DNA of 27,325 bases from an uncultured Clostridium sp. (lineage in GTDB: Bacteria; Bacillota; Clostridia; Lachnospirales; Lachnospiraceae), in NCBI GenBank assembly GCA_900540335.1, contig UQFC01000031.1, positions 1 to 27,325 of the forward strand, given 5' to 3'. Shown here piece after piece: positions 17,509 to 24,964 of this stretch. A model generated the notes under the pieces. The model saw nothing but the letters and a program-made list of their open reading frames with translations. It had not been told where the DNA came from and ran no database searches. The translations under genes and the position numbers were made by a program. The stretch's first letter is position 1, and each line of letters starts with the position of its first letter.

Positions 17509-17537
17509 TTGACGGAAGTCGGAGAAGATGGTATGAT
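17509..17537 (+). promoter_or_regulatory. Sigma-A promoter of prfB
   Basis: TTGACG (17509-17514) and TATGAT (17532-17537) are 17 bp apart with a TGg extended -10. It begins 18 nt after the carbohydrate locus ends. No terminator was seen in between. An imperfect inverted repeat (17534-17543 with 17563-17572) overlaps the -10 and could be an operator or leader hairpin. Confidence 0.8.
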
Positions 17538-17591
17538 AATTGCGTCAAAGCAGTTGAAAATGGCGATTATCATATGAAAGAGGGTGACACA

Positions 17592-18729
17592 GTGGTAGAA
17601 TTAGATCAGTTCAAGTATACGTTATCGACCTTTGAAAAACCATTAGTGGAAGTGAGGGATTCACTTTGACCTGGATAACAAGGTCAGACGAATCGATGAA
17701 TTAGACAAATCCATGGAGGAGCCGGGATTCTGGGACGATGCGGAGAAGTCCACCAAGCTGGTGCAGGAGGCGAAGCATCTGAAGGATACGGTTGAGCTCT
17801 ATCGTGGTCTGGAGCAGGAGTACGAGGATATCCAGGTGATGATTGAGATGGGATATGAAGAAAATGATCCCTCTCTGATTCCGGAAATTGAGGAAATGCT
17901 TCAGGAGTTTGAGAAGAATCTGGAGAAGCTGCGCCTGGAAACGCTGCTGTCCGGAGAATATGACAAGTACAATGCCATTCTCCGCCTGAATGCCGGAGCC
18001 GGAGGAACGGAGTCCTGTGACTGGTGCAGTATGCTGTACCGGATGTACTGCCGGTGGGCAGACAAGATGGGCTTTAAAACAGAGGTTCTGGATTATCTGG
18101 ATGGAGATGAGGCGGGAATCAAATCCGTTACAATTCAGATTAACGGGGAGAATGCCTTTGGCTATCTGAAGTCAGAGCGCGGCGTACACCGTCTGGTCCG
18201 GATTTCCCCCTTTAATGCGGCAGGAAAACGGCAGACCTCCTTTGTGTCCTGCGATGTTATGCCGGATATTGAGGAAGATCTGGATGTGGAGATCAATCAG
18301 GATGATCTGCGGATTGATACCTATCGTTCCAGCGGAGCCGGCGGTCAGCATATTAACAAGACCTCTTCGGCTATCCGGATTACCCATATTCCTACAGGAA
18401 TTGTGGTACAGTGCCAGAATGAACGTTCACAGTTCCAGAACAAGGATAAGGCAATGCAGATGCTGAAAGCAAAGCTGTATATGTTAAAGCAGCAGGAAAA
18501 TGCAGAGAAGCTTTCTGACATTCGCGGCGATGTAAAGGAAATCGGATGGGGCAACCAGATCCGTTCCTATGTGCTGCAGCCTTATACGATGGTAAAGGAT
18601 CTTCGTACCGGCGAGGAAACGGGAAATGTGGCCAATGTGCTGGACGGAGGACTGGATCCCTTCATCAGCGCTTATCTGCGGTGGCTGAGTCTGGGATGTC
18701 CGGATCGAAAGGCCAGTGCGGAGGACTAG
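17592..18729 (+). CDS. prfB: Peptide chain release factor 2, with programmed +1 frameshift
   Basis: RF2 recognises UGA and UAA stop codons and triggers release of the finished protein. The gene is read in two frames. Twenty-five codons run from GTG 17592 (MVELDQFKYTLSTFEKPLVEV...) to CTT at 17664-17666, followed by in-frame TGA (17667-17669). Skipping one base continues at GAC 17668 into 353 more codons. CTT-TGA-C is the classic autoregulatory slip site, so low RF2 favours frameshifting and RF2 synthesis. The stimulatory Shine-Dalgarno-like element is weak here (AGGGAT rather than AGGGGG). GGQ is at residues 250-252, and the SPF anticodon-like tripeptide is in RISPFNAAG. AGGGTG lies 5 nt before the GTG. 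An in-frame ATG at 17574 is possible but lacks a site. This is a functional recoding event, not a pseudogene. Confidence 0.95.
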
Positions 18730-18804
18730 GGCAGACAGCAGAGAATGCGGTAAAGGCAGACTATGAGGTCTGAAAAACGCGTGAAAGCGTGAAAAAGAGA
18801 GGAA

Positions 18805-18848
18805 AACAGGATGCAAACAGAAAAAATGCTTGCATCCTGTTATTTTTT
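18805..18848 (+). terminator. Rho-independent terminator after prfB
   Basis: A perfect 12-bp stem (18805-18816 with 18830-18841) with a 13-nt loop is followed by ATTTTTT. It lies 75 nt after the prfB stop codon. Confidence 0.9.
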
Positions 18849-18881
18849 GTGATAATATCTTCGAAGTAAATACAAATGTTT

Positions 18882-18911
18882 TTGCTGTACGAACATATGC
18901 GGTGTTACAGT
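18882..18911 (+). promoter_or_regulatory. Promoter of the ACT-domain/hom operon
   Basis: The extended -10 TGtTACAGT (18903-18911) is close to consensus. The -35 TTGCTG (18882-18887) is weak, with 18-bp spacing. The -10 context GGTGTTACARTATAAA is shared with the secA promoter. No T-box or other amino-acid riboswitch was recognised in the short leader. Confidence 0.6.
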
Positions 18912-18936
18912 ATAAACAGGAAGTGAAGGACCGGGT

Positions 18937-19383
18937 ATGGCAGAGGAAAAAAGTAAGTATTTTGTGGTGAAAAAGAAAGCGGTTCCGGAGGTGCTTCTGA
19001 AGGTAGTGGAAGCAAAAAAGCTGCTGGAGTCAGAGCGGGCTCTGACAGTACAGGACGCAACGGATCGTGTGGGAATCAGCCGCAGTTCTTTTTATAAGTA
19101 TAAGGACGATATTTTCCCGTTTTATGATAATACCAAGGGAAAAACAGTAACCTTTGTGGTACAGATGGATGATGAACAGGGGCTTTTGTCGGATCTGCTT
19201 CATGTGGTGGCAGTGTACAAGGCCAATATCCTGACGATCCACCAGAGTATTCCGGTAAACGGAGTGGCAACCCTGACTCTTTCTGTGGAGGTAAAATCCA
19301 ATACGGGAAATGTGTCGCGGATGGTAGAGGAAATTGAGGAACATCAGGGAATTCACTATGTGAAGATCCTGGCAAGGGAGTAA
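18937..19383 (+). CDS. UPF0735 ACT domain-containing protein (PheB-like)
   Basis: This 148-residue protein combines an N-terminal helix-turn-helix-like segment (about residues 28-52, LTVQDATDRVGISRSSFYKYKDDIFPFY) with a C-terminal ACT domain (about 65-148, VTFVVQMDDEQGLLSDLLHVVAVYKANILTIHQSIP). ACT domains bind amino acids and often regulate amino-acid enzymes. The family is annotated as PheB in Bacillus, where it lies with threonine or phenylalanine genes. It sits 38 nt upstream of homoserine dehydrogenase, which suggests amino-acid-responsive control of that pathway. GGAAGTGAAGGACC precedes the ATG at a workable distance. Chorismate mutase activity, sometimes listed for the family, cannot be supported from this sequence. 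Confidence 0.88.
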   Translation: MAEEKSKYFVVKKKAVPEVLLKVVEAKKLLESERALTVQDATDRVGISRSSFYKYKDDIFPFYDNTKGKTVTFVVQMDDEQGLLSDLLHVVAVYKANILTIHQSIPVNGVATLTLSVEVKSNTGNVSRMVEEIEEHQGIHYVKILARE

Positions 19384-19421
19384 GAGGAGTTATAAATAAA
19401 GCATAAAGTGAGGGAATGGAT

Positions 19422-20663
19422 ATGGTACATGCAGCAGTAATGGGATATGGCACAATCGGTTCCGGCGTAGCCGAGATTCTGGACAGAAACAGTGTCCAGA
19501 TTACAGAGGCAGCCGGAGAGGAGGTTGTTTTAAAATATGTGCTGGATTTGAGAGATTTTCCGGGAAGTCCTGTGGAGGATAAGATCGTTCACGATTTTTC
19601 TGTGATTGAGCAGGATGCGGAGGTTTCCGTGGTAGTAGAGACTATGGGCGGCTTAAATCCGGCCTATCCGTTTGTTAAGGCCTGCCTGATGGCGGGAAAG
19701 CATGTAATCACCTCTAATAAGGCTTTGGTAGCGGCTCATGGCACGGAGCTTCTGGCAATTGCCAGAGAGCATCAGGTGAATTTTCTGTTTGAAGCCAGTG
19801 TAGGCGGCGGAATTCCCATTATCCGTCCTCTCTATCGCTGCCTGAAGGGAGAGGTCATCGAGGAGATTACCGGTATTTTAAACGGAACCACCAACTATAT
19901 TCTTACCAGAATGGATCGGGCGGGAGTTTCTTTTGAAGCTGCTTTAAAGGAAGCCCAGGATATGGGCTATGCGGAGCGCAATCCGGAGGCTGATGTTGAG
20001 GGGCATGATACCTGCCGCAAGATTGCGATTCTGACAGCAATGGCAACCGGCAGAGAGGTTTGTTACGAGGATATTTATACAGAGGGAATTACAAAAATTA
20101 CTGATGTGGATTTCCGGTATGCAGAAAAGCTGGGAACCTCGGTTAAGCTGTTTGGTTCCAGCCGGATAGACGGGGATCAGGTACATGCCTGGGTTGCTCC
20201 TGTTATGATCGGACGGGATCATGTGCTTTATTCTGTAAGCGATGTGTTTAACGGAGTTATGGTAAAGGGCAACATGGTGGGCACGACGATGTTTTATGGA
20301 AGCGGAGCAGGAAAGCTTCCGACAGCCAGCGCTGTTGTTGCTGATATTATTGCTGCAGTCCGCCATAAGGACAGAAATGTTGCCATTGGCTGGAGCGGGG
20401 AGCGTCAGACCATTGCGCCTATGGATACTTTCAGTTATCGTTATTTTGTCCGTGTAGACGGAAACTGCGAGGAAAACCGGAACAAGGCAGAATCAGTCTT
20501 TGGAAAGGCGGAGTTTACGGTTCTTGACGATCTGGATGAGTTTGCATTTGTAACGGAGAAGATGACGGAGGCTGCTTTTAAAGAGAAAGCGGCGGAGCTT
20601 GATCAGGCATGCCGGGCTTCGGGAAAGAAGGGCATCCTTCAGATGATCCGTGCAGAACTGTAG
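19422..20663 (+). CDS. hom: Homoserine dehydrogenase
   Basis: This 413-residue enzyme reduces aspartate semialdehyde to homoserine with NAD(P)H, the branch point to threonine and methionine. The N-terminal Rossmann motif is GYGTIGSG (residues 8-15). The catalytic core shows EASVGGGIPIIRPL, ILNGTTNYILTRM and the DVEGHDTCRKIAIL segment with its conserved lysine. A C-terminal ACT-like region (about 340-413, YRYFVRVDG) probably mediates feedback. The ATG at 19422 is chosen because GAGGG (19410-19414) lies 7 nt upstream; the ATG two codons earlier is too close to it. It follows the ACT-domain gene by 38 nt and precedes the DUF2752 gene by 12 nt, so all three are probably co-transcribed. Confidence 0.96.
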   Translation: MVHAAVMGYGTIGSGVAEILDRNSVQITEAAGEEVVLKYVLDLRDFPGSPVEDKIVHDFSVIEQDAEVSVVVETMGGLNPAYPFVKACLMAGKHVITSNKALVAAHGTELLAIAREHQVNFLFEASVGGGIPIIRPLYRCLKGEVIEEITGILNGTTNYILTRMDRAGVSFEAALKEAQDMGYAERNPEADVEGHDTCRKIAILTAMATGREVCYEDIYTEGITKITDVDFRYAEKLGTSVKLFGSSRIDGDQVHAWVAPVMIGRDHVLYSVSDVFNGVMVKGNMVGTTMFYGSGAGKLPTASAVVADIIAAVRHKDRNVAIGWSGERQTIAPMDTFSYRYFVRVDGNCEENRNKAESVFGKAEFTVLDDLDEFAFVTEKMTEAAFKEKAAELDQACRASGKKGILQMIRAEL

Positions 20664-20675
20664 AAGGAGAATGAT

Positions 20676-21032
20676 ATGAGCATAAAGTCTCTGCTTGTCA
20701 GTCTGTTTCATATGCCGTGTATCTTTCACCTGCTGACAGGACTCTATTGTCCCGGATGCGGAGGAACGAGAGCGGTGAAATATCTGCTGCAGGGTGATTG
20801 GAAAAACAGTCTGATTTATCATCCCTTTGTGCTTTATTGTGTAATTGCAGCGGCCCTGTGGGCCGCTGATGCCATTTATGGGAAAGTGTGTTCCGGGCGA
20901 AGAAGGCGCGCTTCGAAAAAGAGAGAGTCTCTGTTTTTGATCATAGGGACAGCAATTATCCTGATTAACTGGATTGTGAAAAATCTGCTGCTTGTATGCT
21001 GGGGAATCGATCTTCTGGCGGTTCCTCTTTAG
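20676..21032 (+). CDS. DUF2752 membrane protein
   Basis: This 118-residue protein has the DUF2752 signature LYCPGCGGTRAVKYLLQGDWKNSLIYHPF (about residues 24-52), with its CPGCG cysteines. Two or three membrane segments are predicted: one near residues 50-67 and one near 88-110, with a very basic loop SGRRRRASKKRE between them. The function of the family is unknown. AAGGAG lies 6 nt before the ATG, 12 nt after hom. It converges on the DUF4190-like gene, another small membrane protein. Confidence 0.85.
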   Translation: MSIKSLLVSLFHMPCIFHLLTGLYCPGCGGTRAVKYLLQGDWKNSLIYHPFVLYCVIAAALWAADAIYGKVCSGRRRRASKKRESLFLIIGTAIILINWIVKNLLLVCWGIDLLAVPL

Positions 21033-21040
21033 AGAAGATG

Positions 21041-21077
21041 CCGGAAGAAGGCTGCTGTCCGGGACAGTTATTTCCGG
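21041..21077 (+). other. Nested inverted repeat after the DUF2752 gene
   Basis: Outer arms CCGGAA (21041-21046) and TTCCGG (21072-21077) enclose inner arms CTGTCC/GGACAG (21055-21067). No T tract follows, so a terminator role is only possible. The 11-mer GCTGTCCGGGA recurs directly at 21054-21064 and 21090-21100. Confidence 0.35.
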
Positions 21078-21136
21078 CGAAAGCCAGGTGCTGTCCGGGA
21101 AAGCAGTTCCACAGGGGAAATCTGGTTTTCTCCGGT

Positions 21137-21487
21137 TTACTGGGCAGCAGGCGCCATGCTTTCCAGCATTTCCTGAGTTTGTCTGTAAATTTCTTTGATC
21201 AGGCCGGCATTGGCCGGATCCTCCATTACATTCATCGCCCACATATACTGAAAGAAAATAAAAAAGCTGAACAGGATACAGATACTGCCCAGAACAATAC
21301 CCACAATGGCCTGAGGCTTTAAGGGCTGTTCTTTTTTGGAAAGCCAGGCCAGAATCAGGGCTGTGGAACCGCAGATCAGCTGTAAAGGCGGATTGCAGCA
21401 GGATAAAAAGCCCAGAATACCTGCAAGAATACTGAAAAAGGGCAGCCGGTCATAAATGGACCGCTCCTGAGATGGCTGTTGATTCAT
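21137..21487 (-). CDS. Small DUF4190-like membrane protein
   Basis: This 116-residue protein has an N-terminal hydrophilic stretch (MNQQPSQERSIYDRLP) and two or three membrane segments: FFSILAGILGFLSCC, LQLICGSTALILAWLS and IVGIVLGSICILFSFFIFF. The GIVLGSICILFSF-type helix after a basic loop is typical of DUF4190-like proteins, whose role is unknown. The C-terminal tail of about 30 residues is polar. GGAGG lies 7 nt before the ATG. It has its own promoter, back-to-back with that of tex, and converges on the DUF2752 gene. Confidence 0.75.
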   Translation of the reverse strand: MNQQPSQERSIYDRLPFFSILAGILGFLSCCNPPLQLICGSTALILAWLSKKEQPLKPQAIVGIVLGSICILFSFFIFFQYMWAMNVMEDPANAGLIKEIYRQTQEMLESMAPAAQ

Positions 21488-21574
21488 AAATCATCCTCCG
21501 GTGTATATAAAATGTCTGACAGCGGCGCTTTCTGCCGGATGGCAGGGCTTCGCAGAATCAGCGGACTAAAGAAG

Positions 21575-21603
21575 ATAATACCATGAAATTCTGTGAGGGA
21601 CAA
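21575..21603 (-). promoter_or_regulatory. Promoter of the DUF4190-like gene
   Basis: On the minus strand TTGTCC (21598-21603) and TATTAT (21575-21580) are 17 bp apart with a TGg extended -10. The leader would be about 80 nt. It lies 8 bp from the -35 of the divergent tex promoter. Confidence 0.7.
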
Positions 21604-21611
21604 GGAGGAAC

Positions 21612-21640
21612 TTGCCGATAAGGACAATATGAATTATAAT
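21612..21640 (+). promoter_or_regulatory. Promoter of tex
   Basis: TTGCCG (21612-21617) and a perfect TATAAT (21635-21640) are 17 bp apart. The start site would be near 21647, about 56 nt before the tex ATG. Confidence 0.75.
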
Positions 21641-21702
21641 GGTAGCATGTCCTGACGGCTGCAGAGAGCCGGCAGAAAAAAACAGACAAGGATGGAGACA
21701 GA

Positions 21703-23844
21703 ATGGACATTATTAAGGTTCTGCAGGAGGAACTGCAGATTGGATATAAACAGGCGGAGGCGGCAGTGGGCCTGATTGATGAGGGAAATACCATTCCTTT
21801 TATTGCCCGTTACCGGAAAGAGGCCACAGGCTCTCTGAATGATGAGGTACTGCGTAATCTGGATGAACGTCTGAAGTATCTGCGGAATCTGGAGGAGAAA
21901 AAGGAACAGGTGATTTCTTCAATCCGGGAGCAGGAAAAGCTGACTCCGGAGCTGGAAAAACAGATTCTGGAGGCTATGACCATGGTGGCGGTAGAGGATC
22001 TGTATCGTCCCTACCGGCCGAAACGGCGGACCAGAGCCATGATTGCAAAGGAGAAAGGACTGGAGCCGCTGGCCAATCTGATCTGGCTGCAGCAGATTAA
22101 GGAGCCGGCAGAAGAGCTGGCCCGGGCGTATGTTTCGGAGGAAAAACAGGTTCCCTCGGCAGAGGAGGCCGTTGCAGGGGCAAGGGATATTCTTGCAGAG
22201 CGGATTTCCGATCAGGCAGATTACCGCAGCTATATCCGGAAGATTACCATGGATCGGGGAATGATAGCCTCGTCTGCAAAGGATGGGGAAGCCCAGTCTG
22301 TATATGAGATGTATTACCAGTATGAGGAGCTGATCAAACGGTGTGCAGGACACCGGGTTCTGGCTTTAAACCGGGGAGAAAAGGAGAAGGTTCTGACGGT
22401 AAAAATCCAGGCGCCGGAGGAGGATATTATCCGGTATCTGGAAAAACAGGTGATTACCAGGAACAATCCCTTTACTGTTCCGATTCTGCAGGAGACGATC
22501 CGGGACAGCTATGACCGTCTTATCGGGCCGGCTATTGAGCGGGAGGTGCGCAGCGCACTGACAGAGAATGCAGAGGCGGGAGCCATTAAGGTTTTCGGAA
22601 AGAATCTGCAGCAGCTTCTGATGCAGCCGCCCATTGCCGGTCAGGTGGTGCTTGGATGGGATCCGGCATTCCGGACAGGATGCAAGCTGGCTGTGGTGGA
22701 TCCTACGGGAAAGGTGCTGGATACGGCAGTGATTTATCCCACGGCTCCCCAAAATAAGGTGGAGGAGTCGAAGCGGGTTTTAAAGCAGATGATCAAAAAA
22801 TACCATATTTCTCTGATTTCTGTAGGAAACGGAACGGCTTCCAGAGAATCGGAGAGGATTATTGTGGATTTGCTGAAGGAGATTCCGGAGCGTGTGCAGT
22901 ACGTGATTGTCAATGAGGCAGGGGCATCTGTTTATTCGGCCAGCAAGCTGGCTACAGAGGAATTCCCGGAATTTGATGTGGGACAGAGAAGCGCGGCTTC
23001 TATTGCAAGACGTCTTCAGGATCCTCTGGCAGAGCTGGTAAAGATTGATCCCAAATCTATCGGAGTCGGCCAGTATCAGCACGATATGAACCAGAAGAAT
23101 TTAAGCGAGGCTCTTCAGGGGGTAGTGGAAGACTGTGTGAACCGGGTCGGTGTGGATCTGAATACAGCTTCTGCCTCTCTCCTGGAATACATTGCAGGCA
23201 TTACGAAAACCATTGCCAGAAATATTGTGGCCTACCGGGAGGAGAACGGAGCATTTACCGACAGAAAACAGCTGCTGAAGGTTGCCAAGCTGGGGCCGAA
23301 GGCATTTGAACAGTGCGCCGGTTTTATGAGAATTACAGGGGGAAAGAATCCCCTGGATACTACCTCGGTTCATCCGGAAAGCTACCATGCCGCCCAGGCT
23401 CTTCTTTCCAGGCTGGGATACCGTCCGGAGGATATTACAGGAGGCGGACTGCGTGACCTTGGCCGGAAGATTTCAGATTATAAAAAGCTGGCAGAGGAAC
23501 TGGAGGTTGGTGAACTGACTCTGAGAGATATTGTGAAAGAATTTGAAAAGCCGGCAAGAGATCCCAGAGAGGAAATGCCAAGGCCTGTGCTCAGAACCGA
23601 TGTGCTGGAGATGAAGGATCTGACGCCGGGGATGATTTTAAAGGGAACGGTCCGCAATGTTATTGATTTCGGAGCATTTGTGGATATTGGCGTTCACCAG
23701 GACGGACTGGTGCATATTTCCCAGATGACAGACCGGTACATTAAGCATCCCATGGAAGCGGTCAGCGTGGGCGATATTGTGGAGGTAAAGGTTCTCAGTG
23801 TGGACATGGCAAAGAAACGGATTGCTTTGACCATGAAGCTGTAA
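21703..23844 (+). CDS. tex: Tex-family RNA-binding S1 protein
   Basis: Tex is a conserved nucleic-acid-binding protein linked to transcription and transcript turnover. This 713-residue copy opens with the Tex helical domain (LQIGYKQAEAAVGLIDEGNTIPFIARYRKEATGSL in the first 45 residues). A YqgF-like RNase H fold spans about 313-430 (VVLGWDPAFRTGCKLAVVD). Helix-hairpin-helix segments lie at about 490-560 (LNTASASLLEYIAGI...ARNIVAYREENGAF). The C-terminal S1 domain covers about 640-713 (GMILKGTVRNVIDFGAFVDIGVHQDGLVHISQM). The length is typical. GGAG lies upstream of the ATG. A YcxB-like gene follows by 18 nt. Confidence 0.96.
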   Translation: MDIIKVLQEELQIGYKQAEAAVGLIDEGNTIPFIARYRKEATGSLNDEVLRNLDERLKYLRNLEEKKEQVISSIREQEKLTPELEKQILEAMTMVAVEDLYRPYRPKRRTRAMIAKEKGLEPLANLIWLQQIKEPAEELARAYVSEEKQVPSAEEAVAGARDILAERISDQADYRSYIRKITMDRGMIASSAKDGEAQSVYEMYYQYEELIKRCAGHRVLALNRGEKEKVLTVKIQAPEEDIIRYLEKQVITRNNPFTVPILQETIRDSYDRLIGPAIEREVRSALTENAEAGAIKVFGKNLQQLLMQPPIAGQVVLGWDPAFRTGCKLAVVDPTGKVLDTAVIYPTAPQNKVEESKRVLKQMIKKYHISLISVGNGTASRESERIIVDLLKEIPERVQYVIVNEAGASVYSASKLATEEFPEFDVGQRSAASIARRLQDPLAELVKIDPKSIGVGQYQHDMNQKNLSEALQGVVEDCVNRVGVDLNTASASLLEYIAGITKTIARNIVAYREENGAFTDRKQLLKVAKLGPKAFEQCAGFMRITGGKNPLDTTSVHPESYHAAQALLSRLGYRPEDITGGGLRDLGRKISDYKKLAEELEVGELTLRDIVKEFEKPARDPREEMPRPVLRTDVLEMKDLTPGMILKGTVRNVIDFGAFVDIGVHQDGLVHISQMTDRYIKHPMEAVSVGDIVEVKVLSVDMAKKRIALTMKL

Positions 23845-23862
23845 CGGAAACGGAGGAAAATG

Positions 23863-24447
23863 ATGGAAACTGGAACTGCAGATAAGATCAACGAAGAAAA
23901 AACAGAAATACCGGAAAAGAAAGAGGAAACCGGGAAAAAGAAACCGGGAGGAAAGCGCATGGAGTTTACTGTGCAGCTTTCCGCCAGAGAGCTGTGGATG
24001 TTTTCCCTTTACCATGCAAACGGGGGTTTGTTGGGGATTTTTAATCTTCTGTTCACGGCGGCGGCTCTGTTTCTTCTGATAACAAAATGGGGCAGTGTGA
24101 CGACCATGTATCGTGTTCTGCTGATTGTATGTGTGCTGCTGTTTACTGTGTGGCAGCCGCTGCTTCTTTATAACAAAGCCAGAAAGCAGGCGAAAAGTCC
24201 GTCGGTAAAGAACCCCATGATTCTTTCTTTTGGTGAAGAAGGACTCTGGGTAAGCCAGAATGGACAGGAGGCAGGTTTTCTCTGGGATCAGATGGGACGA
24301 ATGGATAAGGCCTGGGGACTGACTGTTCTCTATATGGATCGGGTTCATGCATATCTTCTCCCGAATCGTGTGTTAGGGGAAGATGCAGAAGCATTTTATG
24401 AAATGGTTCGCAAGCATTTGCCGAAAGAGCGGCGCAGGAGAATCTGA
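23863..24447 (+). CDS. YcxB-like membrane protein
   Basis: This 194-residue protein has a charged N-terminal stretch rich in Glu and Lys (about residues 1-34). Two membrane helices follow (about 55-75, LLGIFNLLFTAAALFLLI, and 84-104, VLLIVCVLLFTVWQPLLLY), then a C-terminal domain (about 115-190) like YcxB: ILSFGEEGLWVSQNGQEAGFLWDQM and AYLLPNRVLGEDAEAFYEMV. The function of the family is unknown. The second of two adjacent ATGs (23863) is preferred because GGAGG (23852-23856) lies 6 nt upstream of it and only 3 nt from the first. It is probably co-transcribed with tex. Confidence 0.8.
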   Translation: METGTADKINEEKTEIPEKKEETGKKKPGGKRMEFTVQLSARELWMFSLYHANGGLLGIFNLLFTAAALFLLITKWGSVTTMYRVLLIVCVLLFTVWQPLLLYNKARKQAKSPSVKNPMILSFGEEGLWVSQNGQEAGFLWDQMGRMDKAWGLTVLYMDRVHAYLLPNRVLGEDAEAFYEMVRKHLPKERRRRI

Positions 24448-24454
24448 TGTGACA

Positions 24455-24498
24455 CTTCAGCCATGCAAGGATCCGGACAGGAAGATGCATGGCTGAAG
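24455..24498 (+). other. Perfect 13-bp inverted repeat between the YcxB-like gene and tsaE
   Basis: CTTCAGCCATGCA (24455-24467) and its exact complement (24486-24498) enclose an 18-nt loop. It lies 7 nt after the YcxB-like stop. No T tract follows, so it is a weak terminator candidate, an mRNA-end hairpin or a processing site. Confidence 0.6.
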
Positions 24499-24532
24499 GG
24501 ATGCAATCGAGCAATTGGAGGAAAAAGAAAGA

Positions 24533-24964
24533 ATGGAAGTTATAACCAACAGCCCGGAGGAAACACGCGCTCTGGGACTTAGCCTGGGCAGACAGGCATG
24601 CCCCGGTCAGGTTTACTGCCTGGATGGGGATCTGGGAACGGGGAAAACCGTTTTTACCCAGGGCTTTGCAGAAGGACTTGGGATTCAGGAGCCGGTAAAC
24701 AGCCCTACATTTACGATTGTGCAGCAGTATGAAGAGGGACGGCTGCCTTTGTATCATTTTGATGTGTACCGGATTGGCGATATCAGCGAGATGGATGAGA
24801 TTGGCTATGAGGACTGCTTTTACGGAGAGGGCGTCTGCCTGATTGAGTGGTCGCAGCTGATTCCGGAAATTCTGCCGGAGCATGTAATCCGAATCCGGAT
24901 TGAGAAGGATTTGGAACAGGGCTTTGATTACAGGAAGATTACAGTGGAGGGACTGGAAAAATGA
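24533..24964 (+). CDS. tsaE: tRNA threonylcarbamoyladenosine biosynthesis ATPase TsaE
   Basis: TsaE is the ATPase of the TsaB-TsaD-TsaE complex that makes the t6A modification at position 37 of ANN-decoding tRNAs. This 143-residue copy has Walker A GDLGTGKT (residues 32-39), the family segment NSPTFTIVQQY, and LIEWSQ near the C-terminus. The ATG at 24533 has GGAGG 11 nt upstream; an in-frame TTG at 24515 overlaps that site. Its stop codon overlaps the tsaB start (ATGA), indicating translational coupling. tsaD is not in the window. Confidence 0.95.
   Translation: MEVITNSPEETRALGLSLGRQACPGQVYCLDGDLGTGKTVFTQGFAEGLGIQEPVNSPTFTIVQQYEEGRLPLYHFDVYRIGDISEMDEIGYEDCFYGEGVCLIEWSQLIPEILPEHVIRIRIEKDLEQGFDYRKITVEGLEK

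Noticed and set aside
17592..17670. prfB as a broken gene because of the in-frame TGA
   Set aside because: The stop sits in CTT-TGA-C, the known programmed frameshift site, and both frames encode RF2-like sequence.
18780..18796. CcpA cre-like TGAAAGCGT
   Set aside because: Only half of the cre consensus matches and it lies between the prfB stop and its terminator, where catabolite control makes little sense.
18850..18936. T-box or other amino-acid riboswitch before the ACT/hom operon
   Set aside because: The leader after the predicted start is only about 20 nt, with no T-box sequence or terminator.
20493..21242. 249-codon minus-strand frame spanning the hom end and the DUF2752 gene
   Set aside because: It is antisense to two genes with clear family motifs and lacks a recognisable domain.
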